DNA from: Caenorhabditis elegans
Taxonomy: Eukaryota > Nematoda > Chromadorea > Rhabditida > Rhabditidae
Direction: 5' to 3'
Length of the DNA stretch: 64,000 nucleotides
Assembly: GCF_000002985.6 (NCBI RefSeq)
Contig: NC_003284.9
Span: 16,182,001-16,246,000 of the forward strand
How positions within the stretch are numbered: the stretch's first letter is position 1; each line of letters opens with the position of its first letter. A program made the translations under genes and the position numbers. Below, piece by piece: positions 35,408 through 46,300 of this stretch. A model generated the notes under the pieces. It saw only the letters and a list, made by a program, of their open reading frames with translations, was not told the DNA's origin and ran no database searches.

Positions 35408-35596
35408 ATGTACAACATCACTCCAATTGTCCCAAAACTTACCAAGTACAACGTCGTCGTCGACATGCCTGTCTCCATGGAGCTCTCTGAGCAGAAAACC
35501 GCACCTCACAAATCGAACAAACTTGAGCTCATCGTCTTTGCCGGATTTGTTGTGCTTGCCGTCGTTACCTTCCTTGAAATCCAGAAAATTATCTGA
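35408..35596 (+). CDS. Small single-pass membrane protein, 62 aa
   Basis: A frame of 62 aa: MYNITPIVPKLTKYNVVVDM, a hydrophilic middle, then one membrane segment LELIVFAGFVVLAVVTFLEI and a short tail QKII. The acceptor TTTTCAG at 35381 lies 27 bases upstream of the ATG, fitting a trans-spliced 5' end. A poly(A) signal AATAAA is at 35680-35685. Codon use (many C-ending codons) contrasts with the flanks and marks it as a well-expressed gene. Architecture and N-terminus resemble the 65-aa protein at 28421, so the two may be divergent paralogues. Function is unknown. Confidence 0.82.
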   Translation: MYNITPIVPKLTKYNVVVDMPVSMELSEQKTAPHKSNKLELIVFAGFVVLAVVTFLEIQKII

Positions 35597-35679
35597 GCAG
35601 ACAGTGAAAAACACCAATGAAGACTGTTGCATTTTCTCTTCTAAATATTGCCTGATTTTTTTTTTGTCCAACCATCTGT

Positions 35680-35685
35680 AATAAA
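35680..35685 (+). terminator. Poly(A) signal of the 62-aa gene
   Basis: AATAAA lies 84 bases after the stop codon, in a T-rich 3' flank. Confidence 0.65.
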
Positions 35686-35894
35686 TTTTGGTGAATCAAC
35701 CTACAGGATGAAGTTTATCGCAAAAATTATATGACAGCTGGCACATTGCCACATTCCACAAATTGTGCTCTGGAAAGTTCAAAATTAAAATTTGGTGTCA
35801 ATCAATTTTTAACCATTCCCATTCTCCCATTAATTTTATTTTCAATATTCCTTACAATGTGCTAACTGAAAATTTCCAAAAATGCAAAAAGTCA

Positions 35895-35967
35895 AGCCAC
35901 CTAGGGGACTCGAACCCCTGACCTTAAGATTAAAAGTCTCACGCTCTACCAACTGAGCTAAGGAGGC
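35895..35967 (-). tRNA. tRNA-Lys (UUU)
   Basis: A 73-base gene on the minus strand. Box A is TTAGCTCAGTTGG, the anticodon loop CTTTTAA has anticodon TTT, and the T arm AGGGG-TTCGAGT-CCCCT is perfect. The acceptor stem GCCTCCT/AGGTGGC has a T-T mismatch at the fourth pair, and the discriminator base reads T. A TTTTT stop follows. It folds well otherwise, but the mismatch makes it either a diverged copy or a tRNA pseudogene. Confidence 0.85.
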
Positions 35968-36736
35968 CCTTGGTCTGCAGGCAGATGTTGAAGGGAAGGA
36001 AACAACGGTGATGGACCATTTTCGGCGGACATGGAAGTCACTATGCCGTGTGTAGAAAAAGTGCAATACGTGTAAAAGCTATACGTTTTAGATGTTGGAG
36101 AATCTTACACAATGGCATTGCACAATAATGCAACAGCCTGGCCATGTATAGTTTTGTGATTGACGTATAATGCAATTTGCATTGTTTTGTTCAATGATTT
36201 TTAAATTTTGGATGGCATATTTTTTCATATTTTTTAAAATACAGTTCGGAAAATTGACTTTGCATAAAAGAAAGTCACTACCCGTTTTGTTCAATCTTTT
36301 TGGGTCAGAGCGCTTGATGAACGACTTGTATACATCAACCGGTTCCTTATCAATACCTTCAGTTATGTTATTGCTTCACAAAATCTACTGCAAGTAGTTT
36401 TTGTGGGAAATTGGTCTGAGCTTCATACGTCACTATTCCCGTTGCTCTTTTTTTGCACCGCTAAAGCACATGTCTGCGTCTCTCACATGTCACATGTTTC
36501 TGAAGTCTGAGCGAGCGTCTGTGCCTCTCACTGAACACTATCTTTTTTGAGAAGCAGCGTAATGAAAAAAAATTCAATAGCTGCTGCATATCAGTGAGTG
36601 TGTCAGCTAATAGGGCTTCACGCGTTATTTCATCTTTTCATAAAAAGTTTCCCAGTGACTTCGCGGGATATGTTTAATTTTTTGAATGTTTTCCTCCTTT
36701 ATTAATTCAGTGAAAAGCTCAGTTAATTTAAGCCAC
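35968..36736. other. Intergenic DNA, no supported gene
   Basis: Nothing supportable on either strand. A direct repetition of short blocks (tctgcgtctctcacatgtc, tctgtgcctctcactg) occurs at about 36473-36532. Confidence 0.45.
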
Positions 36737-36925
36737 ATTGTGTCATGCTGTCCCATTACGGTTTTATCTACAAAAATTGCGGGAATTTTTCTCCAAAAAA
36801 ATGTGACGTCGGTACGTTCTTAACCATGCGAAATCAGTGGAGAAGTCTGCTTATAAATTCTGCCTTCCAATTCTCGTAGATTTACGTAGTTCAAACCAAA
36901 ATGGGACACTCTGACCCTACGTGCT
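36737..36925. repeat. CACGTG-type repeat, copy 8
   Basis: It runs from CATTGTGTCATGCTGTCCCA through TTGCGGGAATTTTTCTCC, GTGACGTCGGTACG and ATGCGAAATCAGTGGAGAAG to GGGACACTCTGACCCTACGTG. The ends have drifted, but the order of internal blocks is complete. Confidence 0.75.
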
Positions 36926-36971
36926 ACGTTGTTAAATGCAACCTCGTTTGACGACTAATTGCGTATATATA

Positions 36972-37889
36972 CAGTGCTGGCCAAAAAGATATCCACTTTC
37001 AGTTTTTTGACAATTTCGATATTTTTTCCAATGGGCATAACTTCAAAACTAGGAAAGGTATCAAAAAATTTTCAACTGGTAAAATGTAGCTCGTGATCAG
37101 GCCTATGTATTTTTACATGTTGCAATTATTCATCCATCACATGGCAAGTAATAAAGCGGCGGGCATCTCGTGAGTCCGTTTTTGACGATGATTACTAAAA
37201 CGACTGTAACTCAAGAAACATATTTTTAATGAAAGGTTTGAGAAAGTAACAAAATGTTTATTTAATTTTTCATTGTTTGAACATATCAACTTTGTCCTAA
37301 AACCTCCATTTAAAAAAATGTGTGCGCTGAAACTAGTGTCTCATTAGACACTGTTTAGAGGCTTTGTTCAAAAATCAGGTTTCTTGGATTGAAAATCTTT
37401 TTCCGACAATTTTTGTGAAGAACTGATGTTGTTATTATATTTGAACTACATATTAACCAATAAACAGAATTCAGAAAAAAAAATCTACTATTTTTGAGAA
37501 ATGAGCTCGATATTACTCTACACTTCTCTTCTTTAAACTCTCTTGTCTTTTTCAATGGAGGTTTCAGGACGAAGTTAGTATGTTCAAACAATAAAAAATT
37601 ATATAAACATCGTGTTACTTTCTAAAAACCTTCCATTAAAAATATGTTTCTCGAGTTACAGTCGTTTTAGTAATCATCATCAAAAGCGGACTCACGAGAT
37701 GTCGGCCGCTTTATCACTTGCCATGTTTTGGGTGAATAATTTAATCATGTAAAAATACATAGGCCTGATCACGAGCTACATTTTACCAGTTGAAACTTTT
37801 TTGATAGCTTTCCTAGTTTTGGAGTTATGCTCAATGGAAAAAATATCGAAATCATCAAAAAACAGAAAGTGGATATCTTTTTGGCCAGC

Positions 37890-37893
<4 letters not shown>
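36972..37893. mobile_element. Non-autonomous foldback element with Tc1-type ends
   Basis: The left end CAGTGCTGGCCAAAAAGATA follows TA. The right end is the inverse (TATCTTTTTGGCCAGCACTT), followed by TA. The outer 28 or so bases match the Tc1 transposon terminus as I know it. The arms stay inverted for about 350 bp each (for example GTAGCTCGTGATCAGGCCTA and its inverse) around a short centre. No transposase frame is present. It would be mobilised in trans by a Tc1/mariner-type transposase that recognises the ends. The last terminal base is T instead of the expected G. Confidence 0.88.

Positions 37894-37933
<40 letters not shown>
37894..37933. repeat. (TA)n microsatellite
   Basis: About 19 TA units directly abut the right end of the Tc1-type element. 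The element inserted at TA, so the tract may predate the insertion or have grown from the target. Confidence 0.92.
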
Positions 37934-37939
<6 letters not shown>

Positions 37940-38015
37940 ATTTATTATGGGATACAATACTAAATGAAAAGTACGTTATATACATAAATACGTAATATTT
38001 TTAATTCAGCAAAAA

Positions 38016-40351
38016 ATGGTACGAATCATTTGCAAAAGAAAAACGGCCGAGGACAAGCCAAACGCATTTGAATTCAAAAAAGTCAACAAAGGTCTAACTT
38101 CTCCCAGTGATGGCCCTTTTGTCATAGCACATTTTCCTAAAAACATGATTTGGGAAATTGACCAAGAGGTAATTTTTTTAAAGAGGATTAGCGCCAGTGG
38201 GGAAATTGCTTCAAAACATGCCTATGGTACCACAATGACCAAATATCACAGTTAAAAATTTGAAATATTTTTTCTAAATTTTATATTATTTTTCGAAAAT
38301 CAACAAAAAAAACCCAAATTGCATCAAATCCCCATTTGAATTACCGCCAATAGTTCGATGCTCGATAGAGCGCGCTTGCCATTTTATTAAATTTTTTATT
38401 CATCAATTTCTCTCATTTTTGACTGATTTTTCATGTTTTTTCTAGAAATTTTACTGGAAATAAATTGAAAAATTCAAGATAATTGTAATTTTTTTCATTA
38501 AAAAGCGGGCGCTAAAGCCTAAACCTGTGAAATAGATTTGTTCAGGCTAAACGTCGTTGAAAAACGTTCTTTCTTTGTTTTCAGTTATTTTCAGTGGACA
38601 ATCTACATTTATCTTGAATTTTTCATTGAATTTCTAGTAAAATCACACAAAAAAACATGAAAAATAAGTCAAAAATGAGAGAAATTGATGAATAAAAATT
38701 AAAAAAGGCAAGCGCGCTCCATCGAACATCGAACTATTGGAGGTAAATCAAATGGGAATTTGATGCAATTCGAGATTTGTTCATTTTTCAAACAATCATA
38801 TAAAATTTAGAAAATTTTTAAAAATTTTTTTACTATGATTTTTGGTCATGGTCTTTGTGGTACCATAAGCATCTTTTAAAGCAATTTTTCCAATGGCGCT
38901 ACTCCATCTTTAATTATCAAGAACTGGTCGGGTTCAGTAATCAAAATTGACCCACTATCTTTCAAAACAAATTAAAAATTTTCAGACATCAAACGAAAAG
39001 TACATTGCGTATTTCCCAACAATAGTTTCTTCGCCCGATACAAAGCGACTGATGGAAAATGATCAGCTGAAAATGTTGTATGAGAAACTTCGCGATCACA
39101 AATCCGGCCCACTGAAAACACAGGTTTTTTTGCTTTTTTTTTTTTGAAATGAATTTTTCTCATTTTCGGAATTATTTTGTCAATTTTCTCTGGAGCTGGA
39201 AAATCCGACGTCGTCGGTTTTTACAAATTTTAAATTTTTCCGATGTGTAGGTTTTCACGTCGCCCGACATTTTGCGAGTTTGGTTACTCATTATAAAATT
39301 GAATAGAGCTTATGAGTATAGTGAGTGGCTAAACTCGGAAATTGTCGGCAGACTTGAAACTCTTCTTATTGGTATATTTTCAAAATTTTGAAAACCGGAC
39401 ACCGTACGTCCGGTCCGGACGTTGTACGTTCAGATTTGCGACCCCTAAATTTTTCATTGAAAATATACAAAAAATATAAAAATTCCTTTTTCGTGGAAAA
39501 GTGTGACCCAAAAGCGTAAAAAAGAAACCAAGATAGAAGCAGAGCCAATTTTTCAAAATAATTATACTTTTTCATGAATTGGAAATAATCATAATAAAAC
39601 GAATCTTTTAGATAGATTAAACTAGAAATAGTCGAATTTGAAATTTTAACAGTGCATTCTCACACTACTTCCGAGGGCTTTAAAATTGCTCCAAAAGTAA
39701 ACTTTATCAAATTTTAAAGAAAAAAACGGGAATTCCAACAATAAATTAATTATGTATGTTTTCAGATCGATGGGACAAATTTTGTGGCAGTTGAACAAGA
39801 TGCTGAGCCACACCAGGTTAGATATTTGTTTCTTTCTCGATTTGTTTGAAATTTTAATGCTTATGTAGATCGAATCGATTCAATTGCTACCAAATGGCAA
39901 TCTGAAATTATATTGGCCTGTTATATGTAGAGATGAACTGGAAGAAGACACAAACAAAGAATTTAATGAAATGAAAAAAGACCTTTACGAGACAAAACGC
40001 GAATTAACAGAAGTTCGAATATCACTGATGAATTTGGAAGCGGAACACAGAACACTCCAAACTAACTGTAACAGAAAGGATACCCAACTTTTCGAACGCC
40101 ACGAGGAAATCCAGCAACTCAAAGACCACATTCAATGGAAGTCAAAAGATACTGAGGTGGCTGCCAAAATGGTTTTCCAGATGCAGAACAAGCATAAGGA
40201 GGAAGTTGAAAAGTACACTTCAACGATCTCGAAGTTGAAAGAGGAAGTTGTAGCCAAGGACAAAGAAATTGTTGAGAACAAAACTGCTAATGATAATATG
40301 GTATCTGCACTTTTGGGTTTGATAAACAAGCAACGAAGAGTTGGGACCTAG
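38016..40351 (+). CDS. Unrecognised protein with C-terminal coiled coil, 275 aa
   Basis: Four exons, all in phase 0: 38016-38168, 38986-39123, 39766-39816 and 39869-40351. The product is 274-275 aa. The first 115 residues are of mixed composition (MVRIICKRKTAEDKPNAFEF start). From about residue 130 the chain is a long charged heptad-like coiled coil (DELEEDTNKEFNEMKKDLYE onward), ending LINKQRRVGT. An acceptor AATTCAG ends 7 bases before the ATG, as in trans-spliced worm genes. The last acceptor (atgtag) is weak. Intron 1 holds a 728-bp TTAA palindrome starting 13 bases past the donor, and intron 2 a hAT remnant. Coiled coils suggest a structural or scaffold role, but I cannot name the family. 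Confidence 0.78.
38182..38909. mobile_element. 728-bp TTAA palindromic element in intron 1
   Basis: The ends are AGAGGATTAGCGCCAGTGGG and CCAATGGCGCTACTCCATCT, with flanking TTAA on both sides (38178-38181 and 38910-38913). The arms share the inverse pair 'ctatggtaccacaatgaccaaatatca', the ATAGTTCGATG block and a GCGCGCTTGCC block. It makes up most of this intron. Confidence 0.85.
39195..39450. repeat. Diverged hAT-type CCGGACG-family repeat
   Basis: It shows the family hairpin (gacattttgcgagtttggtta ... gtgagtggctaaactcggaaattgtcgg) and GTACGTCCGGTCCGGACG. Termini and target duplication are worn away. It lies in intron 2 of the coiled-coil gene. Confidence 0.65.
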
Positions 40352-41564
40352 ATTGCATTGGTGAGTTTTTTTCAGGTTTTTTAATTAACATGGGTATGTA
40401 CGTGGCCAAAAATATATGCATTTAAAGGTGGAGTAGCGCCAGGGAGCATTTTGTCTAAATACATTTTTAATAATTCGAAACAACCGAATATTATAATAAA
40501 ACACTTCAAAAAGTTTTTTCGGCAGTGTACCTGACTTCCAGATCCGCAGTACATTGAAGAACGGATCGTCTTTTAATCCTTTTAATTTTTAAACAATCGA
40601 AGTTTTGGCAAATTGCCAAATTTTTTAAACGAATGAGATTCCTAGATTGTCTTAAAATAAATGACAAGAGAGGGTAAAGCCGTACAGATAGCTGATAAAG
40701 TTATTGTTAGCAAAATTTGATAAGTGGGTTGTGAGAAACATGTCTAGAAAATTTCGTAACGAAAACTCACCCGGTTGCTCAGAAAAGAGCTCAGAAGCCT
40801 TCTGGAAACAAACAATAGGGAAAAGCCAAGTACAAATTCATCTTTAAAATGGCTCAAAAAAGTGCGAAATGTAGGAAAATGCACCAGAATGTGAAATGAT
40901 GTGTAATTTACCAGATTTGGAAGTTTGGTGAGCATTGGAAATGCAGTAGCTTCAAAACGGGCTTCAAGGTACTAAAATGTGAAAATTGGAAGGATTCCTG
41001 TTTCATCTTTATTCGATGATATGAAAACCAAAAAATATACTGGCAAAACATGTGATTGAATGTTATTCAACGTGACACTTTTCGAAAAATCGAACTTTTC
41101 GTGAAAAATTCTGAAAATCTGAGGGAGCCCCATAGCAGTTGGGCGGTCAATTTTTCAACTTTTTGCTCTTTTGCTCTCAATTGTTGAGCAATCAGAACGA
41201 AACTGTAGGTACATAGGTTTTTTGATATGCTGAATCCAATTCCCGCATTAGTTTTCCCCGAAAAAGTTCGAAAATATCCGAAATCCCTAAAGTTAGGGGT
41301 GTCCCAGTTGGACGCACTATATGTGCGCTATAATATATGTGTAGACGTATACCATTTTGCAATGTTTCAGACGGATGCACGTGTTTCCTGCGTATTCAAT
41401 CAACAAAACCAATCACACAAAAATGCAAAAATTTCTGGCATTCAACTTTCAAACCGTCTTCTTCCATTCCCTGAACATGTTCCTCGCCCATTTTATTTTT
41501 ATTCACAACTCTCTTGCTGGATAGGTCCGAACGTCGTCTAATGTTATTAACTTTTGTATTAGAA
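40352..41564. other. Intergenic DNA with a TTAA-element end
   Basis: No gene can be supported. At 40426-40640 there is a single left arm of the AGGTGGAGTAGCGCCAG element without its partner arm. The remaining frames are short. Confidence 0.5.
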
Positions 41565-42352
41565 CATGTCACTGCAACTTTTTTCGAACGAGGGCTGAGA
41601 AAAAATGCGAAAAATCGGTGTTTGCACACAATACACCGCATTTTACGACATTTTCTACTTGCTTTCTTTTCTTGTGTTTTTTACCGATTTTTCTTGTGTT
41701 TTCTTATTAAAACTGATAAATACATATTTTTTGTTAATGCTAAAATAATTTCCAGATGAAAAATTGTGAATTCAGCCGGCAAGTAGCGGTGAAAGTGGTC
41801 AATGTAATATGATGGATTACGGGAATACAAAACCCAAACTTTTCCCCAAACATGATACATATGATGTTTAGATGCTAAAAGTACCTGATTTTCATAATGA
41901 GACCGCTGAAAAAGTTTTGAGATTTTCAAAATTCAACTTTTTTGGTAAAAAAGTCGAGATTTTGGCACAAAATGTTGAATTTTGATAATCTAAAAACTCT
42001 TTTAGCTGTCTCGTTATGAAAATCAGGTACTATCAGCATCTTAAAAGCATATATATTATGTTTCAGAAAAAGTTTGGGTTTTGTATTCCCGTAATCCATC
42101 ATATTACATTGCCCACTTTCACTGCTACTTGCCGACTGAATTCACAATTTTTTCACTTGGAAATTGTTTTAGCATCTGCAAAAAATATTTATTTATTTGT
42201 TTTGATAAGAAAAAACGGAAAAAATCGGTGAAAAATGAAAGAAAACACGCAGAAAACAAAGCACGATAAATGGCCGCTGAAATTTGTCGGGGACTCGCCA
42301 TGGCCTAGAAACCTTTTTGCCTCGTCCCTCGTTCGAAAAAAGTTGCAGTGCA
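41565..42352. repeat. Large imperfect palindrome, about 790 bp
   Basis: Left blocks ACTGCAACTTTTTTCGAACG, CGGTGAAAGTGGTCAATGTA and ACGGGAATACAAAACCCAAA recur inverted at 42327-42346, 42106-42125 and 42070-42090. The centre is near 41955. The arms differ by small indels; the right arm has an extra GACTCGCCATGGCCTAG segment. It is most likely a foldback transposon whose ends I cannot define. Confidence 0.8.
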
Positions 42353-42795
42353 TGTGCAACCATTCTTTTCTAGCTCTCTGATTGAAAATAAATTGTTCAA
42401 AATACATTGATTTTCTCAGCATATTTATTTTGAAATTAATATGTTTCGTTTTTTCTTCGAGGTTGTTTAATTATTTTCAATGTTTCCATGATTGAATGAA
42501 TATTTCCACTTTTATAACAGAATTCCCATAACTAAAATTCGAAGAAAATATTTTTTGGAAAATGAATGTATTTTTGGAATGGCAGATGCTCCATGAGAAT
42601 AGAATATTTTTCTTGTTTTCTTTTCATTTGAGATAGTCGTTTGTTGGCAGTTAGTGTTATTTATTAGTTGCCAAAACAAAATTTTCAATATCAAATGTTC
42701 AGTATGATTCTCAAAATCCAAGAAACTGTTTTAAGAAAATCCATCATACCTTCCAATGGTTGATTAGTAGAGGTGAGTAGACAAGTAGAAGACAG
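42353..42795. other. AT-rich intergenic DNA
   Basis: No gene or clear repeat seen between the palindrome and the tRNA relic. Confidence 0.5.
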
Positions 42796-43335
42796 CGCGG
42801 GAGTGTGGGTTCGAACCAACGACCCCCATATGTAGGCCTGTTGAATGGGTCGAGATGGGTCGACCCGCGACTCAATTTTGGGTCGGAGTCGACGTCCCCG
42901 ACCCATTTTCGGAAAATGTCCGAAATTGAAAAAAAAGTTTGTTTTGTTGTAAATCGTGTTTAAACGTTGACTCTTATGCTTGTTTGTATCGAAAATAGGG
43001 TATGTTTTTTTTAATTGATGAAAATACGATAATTTTATAATTTTCAGCTTTTACACGTGTTTTTTGACAAAAAATAGTTTTTCAAGTTTTTGATAATTTT
43101 CTGTTAAATTTTGAAAAAATGGGTCGGGGCATGACCCCGACCCAAAAAGTGGGTCGGGGCCACGACCCCGACCCAAATAATGGGTCGGGGTCGCGTCCCC
43201 GACCCAAAAGTGGGTTGGGGATGTGACCCCGACCCCGACCCGGCCGACCCAAAAAAAATGGGGCGACCCACTCCACAGGCCTACCCATATGGGTCGGTTT
43301 GGAACCAGCGCCTTGTACCACTCGGACGCCCCCGC
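42796..43335 (-). pseudogene. Class II tRNA relic split by a hAT MITE
   Basis: On the minus strand the flanks of the MITE join into a tRNA-like body. The acceptor strands are GCGGGGG and CTCCCGC, the D arm is TCCGAGTGGTACAAGGC, and the anticodon arm GCTGG-TTCCAAA-CCGAC has CCA in the anticodon position. A GACCC-ATATG-GGGTC-like extra arm and box B GGTTCGAACCC follow. The body resembles Leu/Ser class II tRNAs. The 451-bp MITE at 42833-43283 lies in the extra arm, so the gene is presumably dead. Confidence 0.6.
42833..43283. mobile_element. hAT-type MITE (TAGGCCTGT; GGGTCGG family)
   Basis: The termini are TAGGCCTGTTGAATGGGTCG and CGACCCACTCCACAGGCCTA. The exact 8-bp duplication CCCATATG occurs at 42825-42832 and 43284-43291. 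The interior is dense in GGGTCGGGG/CCCCGACCC palindromic units. It has no coding function, and frames that cross it are artefacts. Confidence 0.92.
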
Positions 43336-46300
43336 GCCGGAAAAGCATGAACACTGTGAAGGTGGAATGTGGAATGGAATCACGTTGTGAAACCCAAACC
43401 TAGCTCGAGCTAGAATTTCCTTGTTTTTAAGCGGCAAAATGGTCTCGACGTGGAAATGTTTCATGGGTGTTCCAAAAATTGTAGGAGTGACTTAACTGGT
43501 TTTTAGCATTTTCTCAGCAGTGTTATTAATTTTTGTAAAGTGATTTTTGTAAAATGCACTTTTAACGAACTAAAACTGTCTTCCAATCAATAAAACACAC
43601 GAAGCTTGATTAAATGTTTTGCACAATTTTACAATTCATGTATAGTTAAATTTAAAAAACGGAGAAACTAAAAAAAATTGGTTCAAAAATTTGAAAAAAA
43701 ATTTAGTTCAAAAAAAAATTCTCGAATCAAATAAAAACGAACAGAAATGCGATTGAATTTTTTATCACACGTGTCTGAGTCTTTCTGTATAACCATACCA
43801 TAAAAACTACGCGAGAGAAGTGCACCCTTCCATTTCGTTCATAAACGTTTCCTTTCATTTTAATGTTTTATTTTGTTTCTTCTCTTCATGAAATCATTTC
43901 AATTACTGATAACGGCGGACTCCCCCACCCTCCGTTTTTTAAAAATAATTTTTCATGTTTTTCTGAGTGAAATATATGCTTATTAAATTTGCTTTTGTAA
44001 GTTGAGCTTGTTTTGAGAAATACATTTTGGATCTGACAATAGAGAATTATGGAATAGCAAGGTGATGGGGATTTTTATTTTGAAACTACTTCAAAATATA
44101 TCTTAATAGAATTTTCCAAAATCCTCTAAATTTCCCAAAAATTTAAGGCAATCTTTAAAAATTTGACCAGTTAAGAGCATTTTTGCATATTTATAATAAT
44201 TGGTAACTTTAGCACCGTTTTTGTGATTGCAATCTTTTCTTTTACCAGAACTAGGTTTCCTTAATTTTCATAATTTTTTGGTTTTCAGATTACTGTCAGC
44301 AGTTAGCAAGTTATAATCCTATACTTTATTTTGACGTTTGTTCACAGTATGACATTGTAGGCTCATTTGTGTGCAAATAGATTTGCTGTAAATACCTAAT
44401 TTTGTACTTCCCATTCCAATAAATTCAAGGCATATACATATAAGTTTCAATAAAATCCACTGCTTCACGGAAGATTTGTTGGCATGGTAATTTTATCAAT
44501 TTCATAGCCCTTTTTTGCGTTTTTTTTGTTTCAGCTCCTGAGAACGTCACAATTTTAATCCGCTCAAACAAGTTAGTTTCAGTTTTATATGAGTGTGAAA
44601 GTTGCTCACAAAAATTGAAATTATTTAAGTTTTTTCTGAATTAAAAAAATGTTCCCTTTTTGTCAGTATACCCATAAATATCACATTTTCTTAAAACCCA
44701 TGTAAATCGGGTAATATTGCAAATTGAGATCAACACATTGACTTGACTGATTTGATTTATTTTAAACATTAAAAAGTAGTACAATTTAGAGCAATATAAT
44801 TCAAAGTTTAAAGTTCCCAGCTGTGCTAATTAAGACATGCCCTAAAATTAAATTACATACTAAAAATTAGGATAATTTAAATTTTTCTTCTGAATTTAAA
44901 ATAGTTTTCTATTTTTTTCAGTAACCAAAAAGAACAATTAAGAGCTTGAAATTTTTTGTCACTTGTGGGCTTCCAAAATCCCAACTTCCAAATATTCAAA
45001 TGTCCCAAACCAAGCCAAATAAGTTTTAACTTTCTAACCGTAGACTAAAAAAATGAAGAAAGAAATATGCAACAAAAAAAACTAACCGTAAGTAAGATCT
45101 GAAATTAGGCTCCGCCCTTACGTCGCCTTTTTTGTGTGTCTTCAGACAAAATTTATCGTAGTTCCTCGAAGTTTTTGCAGTTTTATTTTACATATATTTG
45201 TATTAATAAGTATGACCGAGTACTGCAGTTTGAGACAAAGAACCCACAAGTGATAGGCCACTTTTGATAGCTTTTTTCTGATGGAGAGGCACAGGCTGAT
45301 GAAAAACATTATCCGCTTCAACAATACTGATCAAAAGTTTATCTCTTCTTCTCGGACACTTTTTCATACATCTAAAGGGCTTTTGAAACACGAATGACAG
45401 AAAAAAAATCCGCTCCAACCGGGATTTGTTGGCATGGTGATACTCACAACCCTGTTATCAATACACGATTGACCTTATCAGTTTATTTTTTAAAATGAAT
45501 TCTGTTTTTTTTTAATCTCAGGATTTCTTATTTCAAATCTCACTCAACATATTTCAATTCACGTTGCCAACTTATAAATTTTCTCTAAATTCCAGATGAG
45601 ATCCCACTGAATTTAGTATGCCACGAGTTTCCATTAAGCCTCAGAAAATTTACACAATCTTGATAAAACGTTATCATTTATTGATTTTGAGTGCTTAAAA
45701 TTTGTGGCAGAATCCCTTTCCAAAAGTTTCTTGCTTTTACAATTCATTGTGTGCTTTTGGGTCAACAATAGACGAGTCGGGAAGCTCCATTCTTGTGAAT
45801 TCATTAAACCCACGATGAAAGTCAAAGCTGTGAATCACACTTTTTTATTAGATTTTTCTTGTTTTGTTGCTGAACTAACTTTTTTTTCACTCTTTGTTTA
45901 AAATATTATCTTTTTCAATGTTTCCAACACGCTATCTACAAGCTAGGTAAATGTAAAGTTTATCGTGAAAGGGATTTGTTGGCATGGTGATACTTACATA
46001 CCTATTATTAACAGAACACTTGCCCTTTCTGTTTTTCCTCACCTCACACTTTTTTATCCACCTCTCACTTTACTTGAGCAAGACAACTCAGCATTCTAGA
46101 GCACACTGATAGTTTTTAGGGCACAACTTTTCAACCTAAACTCACTTGTAAATCATTAATGAAAATCGAAGTTGTATTATCAGTTTAAGAAATTGATTAA
46201 ATTCTTTGTGAGACCTCTTACATCTACAAAGATGGCTAGAAATTTATAATTAGCATCCCACGGGTTAGTCATTATTTATTAGGTTACAATAGACACAACT

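Noticed and set aside
43051-43464. 137-codon minus-strand frame with Gly/Pro/Thr repeats
   Set aside because: It crosses a GGGTCGG-rich MITE and the tRNA relic, so the apparent protein repeats are DNA repeats.
45203-45418. 71-codon minus-strand frame with somewhat coding-like composition
   Set aside because: No start context, partner exon or domain found. Kept only as a remark in the region entry.
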